Source of the DNA: an uncultured Clostridia bacterium
GTDB taxonomy: Bacteria; Bacillota; Clostridia; TANB77; CAG-508
Assembly (NCBI GenBank): GCA_934122385.1
Contig: CAKOWP010000063.1
Span: forward strand, 1-6,044
Length of the DNA stretch: 6,044 nucleotides
Direction: 5' to 3'
This document shows, one piece after another, positions 1-5,469 of the stretch (position 1 is its first letter; every line of letters starts with the position of its first letter). Under the pieces are notes generated by a model. The model was not told the DNA's origin. It saw only the letters and a program-made list of their open reading frames with translations, and ran no database searches. A program made the translations under genes and the position numbers.

Positions 1-328
1 GTATATTTACACAAAATGAGGAGGGGATTATTTTGGCAGAGAAAGAAAATAAAGAAATAAAAAAAGCAATAAGAGCTCTAGACTTTATAAGTGCAGACCC
101 AAAGGAAAGAGAAAGGCACAATTCTATATTAATGGCAGAATATAATAGACTAACAAGTGAGCATAACTTTTTTGAAGCTGGAAAAGAGGAACGGAGAAAT
201 TAAAGGTAAAAAAGAAAAAAAGTATTGAAATAGCAAAAGAAATGTTAAAAAAAGAATTATCTGTAGAGTTAATAAGTGAAATAACTAAACTAACAATAAA
301 AGAAATAGAAGAATTACAGAAAAAATAA
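1..328 (+). pseudogene. Rpn/PD-(D/E)XK family putative transposase, C-terminal remnant with two frameshifts
   Basis: Only the C-terminal end of the gene lies in the window; the nuclease core would be upstream. Positions 3-203 read NKEIKKAIRALDFISADPKE and onward to AEYNRLTSEH, then GKEERRN and a stop. The remainder (SIEIAKEMLKKELSVELISE onward, ending at TAA 326-328) is in another frame. Removing one C at 192 and one A from the run 215-221 restores GKEEGEIKGKKEKSIEIA. That is the Lys/Glu/Gly-rich linker followed by a helical tail that ends many Rpn (recombination-promoting nuclease/putative transposase) proteins. Assignment rests on this remembered tail pattern; no catalytic residues are visible. 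A GAGGAGGGG run (18-26) six bases before TTG 33 resembles an SD site, so an internal start is possible, but the reading frame is open back to base 1. The damage could be true decay or sequencing error. Confidence 0.7.
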
Positions 329-390
329 AATAATAGTTTTGCTAAATTGTTATATATTAATAAATGAAAAATCTTTTATAATACAAAAAG

Positions 391-419
391 TGGTACAGTC
401 TAAACTGTACCATTTTTTT
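391..419. terminator. Bidirectional intrinsic terminator
   Basis: A perfect 9-bp stem (TGGTACAGT at 391-399, ACTGTACCA at 404-412) encloses a CTAA loop and is followed by seven T on the plus strand (413-419). On the minus strand it is followed, after one C, by five T (complement of 385-389). It lies between converging genes: it can end plus-strand transcription from the Rpn remnant and minus-strand transcription of tmcAL, whose TAA stop (420-418) directly abuts the A/T tract. Confidence 0.85.
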
Positions 420-1731
420 AAAAGGTAATAACCCCATTCTTAAAATCCAAATTAGCCAAAGAATTATTCTCAAAAGCAAGAGAATAAACATCAGTAGCAA
501 AAACATCTTTATCAAATAAAACTTGTAAATCCTTATCAGAATTAGTATCAATAAATTTTTTAACAGAAGTAATTATTTTTAGTTCTGGATGTTTAGTAGC
601 AATTTCAGAAACTAATTTTTTTCCATTATCATTAAAACCAAGAACTCTAACATATGGTTTTTCTACTTGTTTAGAAAGTTGCATATCCTCTTTAGAAATA
701 TCAAGTAAAGCATATAAAAGAATTCTTTGTAATCTGGTTATTGTATATCTTTTAGATTTTACAATATCCAAAAATTCATTAATAGTATTACAAGAATTAG
801 CAGCTTTTTTAATAGAAAATTCTAATCCTTCAGAAACATCTGAAAAATCAGCAATTTTTTCAATACTCATTTTCCTTAATGTATAAATAATTTCTTTCTC
901 AAAACAATTTAAATCAGGAACAATATGTCCAGAATTTATACAGTCCATTAAAACAGAATAAGAATTTTCTGGTATAACAGTTTTAATAGAATTAAAATCT
1001 TTGCTTTTAATAAGTTCTCTAATTGCAGTTGCACTTGCAAAAGTTTTCAAATTACAATTTTCTATATTGCAATCTAAAGTAGCTATATCATTTTTTGACA
1101 AATCTGTACTATTATAATCTGTTGCAAATCTACTGATACAAACAGGTTTTATAGAACTATTATATTTTTTCAAAGCCTTTAAATACTCAATTCCTAAAAT
1201 GTTGTTAGGTGAAGACAAAGCTTTTTTATACTCTTCAAAATCCTGTTCATCATTTTCAAAGGTATTAGTATTTTTTATATAATCAAGCAAGGCATTTTCA
1301 CGAGCTTTAGGAAATGATAATCCTTTATCTAATTCAGCAGCCAATAATATTTTATAATTTTTAGGCTCGTTACATAGTATATCAGCAATTGAATCTAAAA
1401 CGGCAATATCAGGAGTTTCAGAACCAAAAGATAAGTAATCTATAATTCCTAAAGAATTTAAAATCTTAATTGCTCCATCAGCGAAATTTTCGCTACTTGA
1501 AATAGAATATAAAACAGGAAGTTCTATAATTAAATCAACACCATTTTGCAAAGCCATTTTAGTTTTGGACCATTTATCAATAACAGAAGTAGAACCACGT
1601 TGTGTAAAATTTCCACTAATTATTGCAACAGTATAATCACAACCAGTTACCTTTTTAGAAGAATCTAAATGATATAAATGTCCATTATGGAATGGATTAT
1701 ATTCAGCAATTATTCCTAAAACTCTGCTCAA
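418..1731 (-). CDS. tmcAL: tRNA(Met) cytidine acetate ligase TmcAL (YlbM family)
   Basis: Known family role: a cytoplasmic enzyme that uses acetate and ATP to form N4-acetylcytidine at the wobble position C34 of elongator tRNA-Met. It first makes acetyl-adenylate with a nucleotidyltransferase-like domain. Seen here, numbering from the TTG start (437 aa): GIIAEYNPFHNGH at 6-18 with the HNGH nucleotide-binding motif (15-18), SGNFTQRG (39-46), IELPVLYS (69-76), the segment SSPNNILGIEYLKAL (173-187) and SATAIREL (233-240). A helical C-terminal half follows. Length and motif order match the family. A longer reading begins at GTG 1740, but that GTG lies inside the SD-like AAGAAGGTG, which is six bases from TTG 1731. 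TTG also gives the usual short N-terminus (MSRVLGIIAEYN). The gene is transcribed alone, divergent from rnhA, and ends at a terminator. The family is confident; the start is probable. Confidence 0.93.
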   Translation of the reverse strand: MSRVLGIIAEYNPFHNGHLYHLDSSKKVTGCDYTVAIISGNFTQRGSTSVIDKWSKTKMALQNGVDLIIELPVLYSISSSENFADGAIKILNSLGIIDYLSFGSETPDIAVLDSIADILCNEPKNYKILLAAELDKGLSFPKARENALLDYIKNTNTFENDEQDFEEYKKALSSPNNILGIEYLKALKKYNSSIKPVCISRFATDYNSTDLSKNDIATLDCNIENCNLKTFASATAIRELIKSKDFNSIKTVIPENSYSVLMDCINSGHIVPDLNCFEKEIIYTLRKMSIEKIADFSDVSEGLEFSIKKAANSCNTINEFLDIVKSKRYTITRLQRILLYALLDISKEDMQLSKQVEKPYVRVLGFNDNGKKLVSEIATKHPELKIITSVKKFIDTNSDKDLQVLFDKDVFATDVYSLAFENNSLANLDFKNGVITF

Positions 1732-1765
1732 TAAAAACACCTTCTTTCTAATTTTTCCAATAGTT

Positions 1766-1794
1766 TATGTAAGTAATTAAATTGACATTATCAA
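1766..1794 (-). promoter_or_regulatory. Possible sigma-A promoter of tmcAL
   Basis: On the minus strand, TTGATA (1794-1789) and TACATA (1771-1766) are separated by 17 bases, about 35 bases before the TTG start. A second option further upstream is TTGAAA, from the complement of TTTCAA at 1817-1822. AT-rich DNA gives many such matches, so this is only a candidate. Confidence 0.35.
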
Positions 1795-1808
1795 ATTTAT
1801 ATAAATAC

Positions 1809-1837
1809 TTGTTAAATTTCAACTATATTGATATAAT
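1809..1837 (+). promoter_or_regulatory. Sigma-A-type promoter of rnhA
   Basis: TTGTTA (1809-1814), a 17-base spacer and a perfect TATAAT (1832-1837) lie 37 bases before the rnhA ATG. A perfect TTGACA at 1782-1787, 16 bases before a weaker AATACT (1804-1809), may be a second promoter in tandem. The SD is AGGAAG (1861-1866), eight bases before the ATG. Confidence 0.6.
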
Positions 1838-1874
1838 AACACAAAAAGCAATAAAAGACAAGGAAGTGTAGATT

Positions 1875-2309
1875 ATGGAAAAAGTAATTATTTATACAGA
1901 CGGTGCGTGTTCAGGAAATCCAGGTCCAGGAGGCTGGGGTGCAATTTTAATGTATAAAGATACAAAAAAAGAAATATCTGGTGGAAAAAAAGATACAACG
2001 AACAATGTAATGGAACTAACGGCAGCATTAGAAGGATTAAAATTATTAAAATTCCCTTGTGAGGTTGAGTTGTATAGTGATAGTGCATATTTGGTAAATG
2101 GATTTTCACAAGGATGGATTTATAATTGGCAAAAAAATAATTGGAAAACAGCAAATAAAGAACCTGTAAAAAATAAAGAAATTTGGCAAGAAATATATCA
2201 TTTAACTCAAGTACATAAAGTAAAATTTATTAAAGTAAAAGGACATGCTGATAATGAATTTAATAATAGATGTGATGAAATGGCTAGAAATGCAATAAAA
2301 ACGCTGTAA
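1875..2309 (+). CDS. rnhA: Ribonuclease HI
   Basis: RNase HI cuts the RNA strand of RNA:DNA hybrids in the cytoplasm, removing R-loops, replication primers and ribonucleotide stretches. The 144-residue product is a single RNase H fold of normal bacterial length. The acidic DEDD set is complete: D9 (YTDGACSGNPGPGGWG), E47 (NNVMELTAAL), D69 (LYSDSAYLVNG) and D134 (NRCDEMAR). The flexible-loop histidine H124 (VKGHADNEFNN) is also present. The tryptophan-rich segment at 81-90 (WIYNWQKNNW) matches the basic-protrusion handle of type HI enzymes. There is no N-terminal hybrid-binding extension. The ATG at 1875 has an AGGAAG SD eight bases upstream and its own promoter. It is divergent from tmcAL and 129 bases before the next operon, which has a separate promoter. 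The enzyme should be active. Confidence 0.97.
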   Translation: MEKVIIYTDGACSGNPGPGGWGAILMYKDTKKEISGGKKDTTNNVMELTAALEGLKLLKFPCEVELYSDSAYLVNGFSQGWIYNWQKNNWKTANKEPVKNKEIWQEIYHLTQVHKVKFIKVKGHADNEFNNRCDEMARNAIKTL

Positions 2310-2358
2310 TATAAAATAATTGTAATATAAATGTAATATTTGAAATTCGACAAAATTA

Positions 2359-2387
2359 TTGAAAAAAAGTAGGGTTTATTTTATAAT
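2359..2387 (+). promoter_or_regulatory. Sigma-A-type promoter of the HD-GYP-like/endonuclease Q operon
   Basis: TTGAAA (2359-2364), exactly 17 bases, then a perfect TATAAT (2382-2387), 51 bases before the ATG at 2439. Transcription would start near 2394. No obvious hairpin terminator lies between rnhA and this promoter, so read-through from rnhA is also possible. Confidence 0.65.
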
Positions 2388-2438
2388 AAAATAGAAAGAT
2401 TAATGCCACAGATAAAATTATGGAAGGATGTATGATTA

Positions 2439-3251
2439 ATGGATACATTTGCTAACTATATATTAAATGAAAAAAACTTAGCATCAAAAATGGAAATAGT
2501 ATATTACCTATCAAAAAAAGAAAATATCTACTTTGATAAATCAGTAATTTTTAAAACAGAATTAGCCAGAATATTTTTAAAATATAATAAATTAGAATTA
2601 GATGAGAATTTGGTTTTAACAGCAAGCTTATTATGTAACTGTAAAAAGGTAGAAAATGTAAGAAAAATAGAAGAGATAAAAGCATATGCAAAAAATGGAG
2701 CACAATATTTAGAAAATTTAGGATTTGACAAGAGATTTTGCAAAATTTGTGAAGAAGTGAATAGATATAGTGGAAGTAACCCAAGAGAAAGAGAAAGCGA
2801 TGTTTTAGAATTAGTAGACCAATTTGGTGGAATGCTTTTAGACAGACCAGAAAGAATTGGATTTGAACCAGACGAAGCTATTGTTCTATTAAAATATAGA
2901 AACTTAAAAGATAAATATAATAGATATTCAGAAATATTTATTGATTTTATAAATATGTTAGAAAGCATAGATATGGGGGAATTTTCTGAAGTCAAAGCAT
3001 TAAAGAGATTAAGAAAATTATATAACGAAAATAGTGAATTAATAGATTTTATAAAAAAAGTTGTTAATCAGTATGAACCACAAGTGGATAGTTTGATAGA
3101 TAAAAAATACAAAAAAATCAAAAATGAAATGTTTGAGGAAAGTTTTAAAAACAATAGGCCGTTATTTACAGAAGAAACAACAGTTAGAATTTTGAAAGAA
3201 ATGGAAGAAAATAATTTGAATTTTAGAAATAAGCAAGAAGAAAATATATAG
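2439..3251 (+). CDS. Degenerate HD-GYP-like protein, function unknown
   Basis: This 270-residue protein, probably soluble, has no signal peptide or membrane segment. By eye, residues 59-178 follow the HD-GYP domain order. LLCNCKKV (64-71) stands where families have LLHDIGKI, YAKNGAQYL (83-91) where HPEIGAEIL occurs, VNRYSGSN (107-114) where HERYDGSG occurs, and VLELVDQFGGMLLDRPERIG (122-141) where ILAVADAFDAMTSDRPYR occurs. The HD pair is replaced by C66-N67 and the later histidines are absent; D127 remains. Metal-dependent phosphodiesterase activity is therefore unlikely, and a ligand-binding or scaffold role is an inference. The C-terminal 90 residues are charged and probably helical. The start is ATG 2439, with GGAAGGA ten bases upstream; nearby ATGs at 2429 and 2432 are in other frames. 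The endonuclease Q gene follows after 18 bases, so the two are surely co-transcribed. The gene's existence is firm; the domain call is moderate. Confidence 0.8.
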   Translation: MDTFANYILNEKNLASKMEIVYYLSKKENIYFDKSVIFKTELARIFLKYNKLELDENLVLTASLLCNCKKVENVRKIEEIKAYAKNGAQYLENLGFDKRFCKICEEVNRYSGSNPRERESDVLELVDQFGGMLLDRPERIGFEPDEAIVLLKYRNLKDKYNRYSEIFIDFINMLESIDMGEFSEVKALKRLRKLYNENSELIDFIKKVVNQYEPQVDSLIDKKYKKIKNEMFEESFKNNRPLFTEETTVRILKEMEENNLNFRNKQEENI

Positions 3252-3269
3252 AAGAAAGAGGAACATAAA

Positions 3270-4457
3270 ATGTATGAAGTATTTGCAGATTTACATGTAC
3301 ATATAGGAAGATCAGAAAATGGAAAGCCAATAAAAATAACAGCAGCAAGAAGTTTAAATTTTGCGAACATAGCTAAAGAATGTGCAGAAAGAAAAGGAAT
3401 AAATATTGTAGGAATAATAGATTGTGCATCACCATATGTAATTGAAGACATCGAGAACTTCTTGAGAACAGGTGACGCATATGAACTAAAAGATGGAGGA
3501 ATTATTTATAAAGATAAAGTTTGTATTCTTTTAGGAAGCGAAGTAGAAACATCAGAAAAAGGAAGAAATGGAAAATGCGGTGCAGCACATAATGTATGTT
3601 TCTTCCCACATTTAGAAGACATAAAAGCGTTTTCAAACGAGATGAGCCATCATATTAAAAACATAACATTAAGTACACAAAGGTCAGATATATCTGGATA
3701 TGAATTAATAGATATAGTTGAAAAATACAATGGTATTTTAATACCAGCACATATATTTACACCATTCAAAAGTTATTACGGAAATTGTACAGATAGATTA
3801 GAAAATATATTTAAAGAAAAATATGATAAAATCTTTGCGGTTGAATTAGGGTTAAGTTCAGATACATTTTTAGCAGATGAAATATCAGAATTGGAAAATA
3901 AAACTTTTGTAACAAATTCTGATGCTCATTCATTGCCTAAAATTGCAAGAGAATATAATAAAATGCAAGTAGAGGATATTTCATTTAAAGAAGTTGTCAA
4001 AGCTTTAAAAAATGAAGATGGAAGAAAAATAATTGCAAATTATGGATTAGACCCTAAACTTGGAAAATATCATAGAACTTATTGCGACAATTGTAATCAA
4101 ACAATTGAAACTAAAGAGCCAGTTGAAGTGTGCCCATATTGTGGAAGCAACAAGGTTACTTTTGGTGTTTTTGATAGAATTGAATTAATTAGAGATAAAA
4201 AAGAAACCAAGAGTCCAGCAAATAGACCACCATACATTTATCAAGTTCCACTTGGTTTTATTCCAGGTGTTGGTGGAAAAACTATTGAGAAATTATTGGA
4301 TAATTTTGAGACTGAAATGAATATATTACATAGATTATCAAAAGATGATATAGAAGCGGTTGTTGGTGAAAAAGTCGCAAATTCTATTGAAAAAGCTAGA
4401 ACTGGAAATGCAAAAGTGCAATCCGGTGGTGGAGGTAACTACGGAAAAATTTTGTAA
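3270..4457 (+). CDS. Endonuclease Q family protein (PHP-domain DNA repair nuclease, TIGR00375-like)
   Basis: Endonuclease Q enzymes nick DNA 5' of deaminated bases (uracil, hypoxanthine, xanthine) and abasic sites, starting a repair route separate from glycosylases. The 395-residue product has the family layout. An N-terminal PHP metal domain carries ADLHVHIGRS (D7, H9, H11), D51, GSEVETSEKG (E91, E93), AAHNVCFFP (H107), PAHIFTPF (H161) and TNSDAHSL (D218, H220). A zinc ribbon follows with C272-x2-C275 and C288-x2-C291. The C-terminal region holds a helix-hairpin-helix-like GFIPGVGGKTIEKLL (329-343) and the glycine-rich tail GGGGNYGKI. All expected metal ligands appear present, so activity is likely. 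The start ATG 3270 has AGAGG seven to eight bases upstream and sits 18 bases after the HD-GYP-like gene, implying one operon. The family name is confident; substrate preference is inferred from studied archaeal and Bacillus relatives. Confidence 0.9.
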   Translation: MYEVFADLHVHIGRSENGKPIKITAARSLNFANIAKECAERKGINIVGIIDCASPYVIEDIENFLRTGDAYELKDGGIIYKDKVCILLGSEVETSEKGRNGKCGAAHNVCFFPHLEDIKAFSNEMSHHIKNITLSTQRSDISGYELIDIVEKYNGILIPAHIFTPFKSYYGNCTDRLENIFKEKYDKIFAVELGLSSDTFLADEISELENKTFVTNSDAHSLPKIAREYNKMQVEDISFKEVVKALKNEDGRKIIANYGLDPKLGKYHRTYCDNCNQTIETKEPVEVCPYCGSNKVTFGVFDRIELIRDKKETKSPANRPPYIYQVPLGFIPGVGGKTIEKLLDNFETEMNILHRLSKDDIEAVVGEKVANSIEKARTGNAKVQSGGGGNYGKIL

Positions 4458-4478
4458 AAATATTAATAATTATAAAAA

Positions 4479-4659
4479 TAACTATATGTATGTATAATAA
4501 AAATAAAATTATTCGGTTACATACATAAACAAGAACTTTTATATTGATTTTATGGCACCCTTCCACTAAAGTGAACTCTTTCCATAAAATCAATTGAAAA
4601 TTTCTAAGTTTATTCCAGCCACATCATAATTTTATTTTTATTATACATACATATAGTTA
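4479..4659. repeat. 181-bp concentric palindrome, MITE-like element
   Basis: The two ends are a perfect 34-bp inverted repeat (4479-4512 and 4626-4659, outer sequence TAACTATATGTATGTATAAT). A second perfect 13-bp inverted pair lies inside (ATTGATTTTATGG at 4543-4555, CCATAAAATCAAT at 4582-4594), and a central CACT-AA-AGTG at 4564-4573. All three are centred on 4568.5-4569, and the DNA between them is also partly complementary (ATAAAC and its neighbourhood near 4525 against GTTTAT near 4608). The outermost bases are TA on each side, as expected for a Tc1/mariner/IS630-type TA target duplication. No ORF fits inside. It could be a miniature inverted-repeat element, or a very long hairpin that ends the upstream operon in both directions. 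Only one copy is in the window, so mobility is inferred. Confidence 0.65.
4624..4653 (+). promoter_or_regulatory. Sigma-E-like promoter candidate for spoIIM
   Basis: TCATAAT (4624-4630) resembles the sigma-E -35 (kmATATT) and CATACATA (4646-4653) the -10 (CATACAmT), with a 15-base spacer. It lies within the right arm of the palindrome. In Bacillus subtilis spoIIM is read by sigma-E, which makes this position sensible. A sigma-A-like TATAAT at 4670-4675 lacks a clear -35. Matches in such AT-rich sequence are weak evidence. Confidence 0.3.
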
Positions 4660-4679
4660 ATTAAAATTATATAATAGTT

Positions 4680-4743
4680 CTAAAAATCTCTTTATCGAAT
4701 ACACATTATGTATAAAAGTGTAAAACGATAAGGAGATTTTTAG
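4680..4743 (+). promoter_or_regulatory. Leader hairpin sequestering the spoIIM ribosome binding site
   Basis: CTAAAAATCTCTTTATCG (4680-4697) pairs along its full 18 bases with CGATAAGGAGATTTTTAG (4726-4743), the only irregularity being one U-G pair (4691/4732). An inner 5-bp stem TACAC/GTGTA (4700-4704 and 4718-4722) closes a 13-base loop. The SD AAGGAG (4730-4735) is wholly inside the right arm, and the ATG begins at the next base after the stem. In RNA this would hide the ribosome site. As DNA, the same palindrome could instead be an operator. Confidence 0.75.
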
Positions 4744-5217
4744 ATGAAAAAAAACAAACGATTAAATATATGGAATACAATCTATCAACATATAGAAAAT
4801 AACAGTAAAGAATACATATTAATAACATTACTATTTATTGTAGGAATATTTTTAGGAGTAATGTTTATTAACAATATGCAAGAAGCACAAAAAACAGAGG
4901 TGTCATCATATTTAAACAACTTTGTAGAAAAGCTAAAAAACATACAAGAAATAAATAATGGAGAAATTTTAAAAGCAACATTAAAAGAAAATATTATTTT
5001 AGCAGTAGCACTATGGTTCTTTGGAACAACGGTAATAGGAATACCAATAGTCTTTGGAATAATATTATATAGAGGATTTTGTCTAGGATATACCATTGCA
5101 TCAGTTATTACAATAATGGGGCTAGGAAAAGGAATTTTATTTATATTAACAGCATTATTACTACAAAACATTATATTTATTCCAGCTATATTGGCAATAG
5201 GAGTAAGCCGGATTTAA
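4744..5217 (+). CDS. spoIIM: Stage II sporulation protein M, reading frame broken near the C-terminus
   Basis: SpoIIM is a polytopic membrane protein which, with the hydrolases SpoIID and SpoIIP, remodels septal peptidoglycan during engulfment in the mother cell. The 157-residue reading frame has a basic N-terminus, a first membrane segment at 24-43, an extracellular-side helical stretch with many polar residues (44-80), and hydrophobic segments at about 84-108 and 112-155. The latter include the family-like LYRGFCLGY, GLGKGILF and LLQNIIFIPA. It then ends abruptly at GVSRI. Dropping one C from the CC at 5208-5209 continues as GVSGFKLYKSIVKDR to a stop at 5381-5383, giving about 212 residues, the usual SpoIIM length. 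The last membrane segment is therefore out of frame. The start ATG has AAGGAG eight bases upstream, inside the leader hairpin. The xerD-type gene next door supports the name. The frameshift may be a real mutation, a sequencing error or, less likely, recoding. Confidence 0.88.
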   Translation: MKKNKRLNIWNTIYQHIENNSKEYILITLLFIVGIFLGVMFINNMQEAQKTEVSSYLNNFVEKLKNIQEINNGEILKATLKENIILAVALWFFGTTVIGIPIVFGIILYRGFCLGYTIASVITIMGLGKGILFILTALLLQNIIFIPAILAIGVSRI

Positions 5218-5383
5218 ATTATACAAATCAATAGTAAAGGACAGAAATAAAGATAACATAAAAGTAGAGGTACTAAGGCATACAATTTTTTCAGCAATTA
5301 TGTTAGGACTATTATGTTTAGCAGCTTGCATAGAAATATTAATTTCAACAAATTTTCTTAAAAAAATTATAAAATATTTTTAA
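5210..5383 (+). pseudogene. spoIIM: Displaced C-terminal part of SpoIIM (+1 frame)
   Basis: This stretch encodes GFKLYKSIVKDRNKDNIKVE, LRHTIFSAIMLGLLCLAACI and a basic end (NFLKKIIKYF) before TAA 5381-5383. It holds the family's last transmembrane helix and the preceding cytoplasmic linker. It has no start codon or SD of its own and joins the upstream frame if one C at 5208-5209 is removed. The protein-like composition right up to the stop suggests the break is recent or artefactual. Confidence 0.85.
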
Positions 5384-5390
5384 AAATCTA

Positions 5391-5419
5391 TTTACATTTT
5401 TGAAATAGTTTGATATAAC
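5391..5419 (+). promoter_or_regulatory. Extended -10 sigma-A promoter of the xerD-type gene
   Basis: TTTACA (5391-5396), a 17-base spacer and TATAAC (5414-5419) preceded by TGA (5411-5413), an extended -10. Transcription would begin near 5426, giving a leader of about 45 bases. The promoter starts eight bases after the restored spoIIM stop, so the recombinase can be expressed independently of sporulation. Confidence 0.55.
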
Positions 5420-5469
5420 ATATAAAGAATTTATGTAAATAAAATATTTTGAATATAGGGGTAGGAAAA

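Noticed and set aside
357..551. Minus-strand open frame of 64 codons at the end of tmcAL
   Set aside because: It is in another frame of tmcAL and crosses the terminator hairpin.
2429..2434. ATG codons at 2429 and 2432 as the start of the HD-GYP-like gene
   Set aside because: Both are out of frame with the 270-residue reading frame; the 2429 frame stops after three codons.
2528..3451. Long open frames on the minus strand opposite the HD-GYP-like and endonuclease Q genes (155 and 127 codons)
   Set aside because: They are antisense shadows of strongly supported plus-strand genes, with low-complexity Leu/Ser/Phe/Ile composition and no recognisable motifs.
4396..4593. Minus-strand open frame of 65 codons reaching into the palindrome
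   Set aside because: It overlaps the end of endonuclease Q and half of a palindrome, and its Ile/Leu/Phe-rich translation looks like AT-rich noise.
4458..4743. Known riboswitch, tRNA or CRISPR array in the gene-free stretch
   Set aside because: No cloverleaf, no regularly spaced direct repeats and no recognisable aptamer core were seen; the structure is fully described by the palindrome and the leader hairpin.
4785..5171. Minus-strand open frame of 128 codons opposite spoIIM
   Set aside because: It is wholly inside spoIIM, has no family-like motif, and the plus strand encodes clear SpoIIM features.
5384..5469. Intrinsic terminator between spoIIM and the xerD-type gene
   Set aside because: Only A/T-rich weak pairings are present (for example ACATATAAA against TTTATGT with a bulge), and no G/C stem with a T tract.
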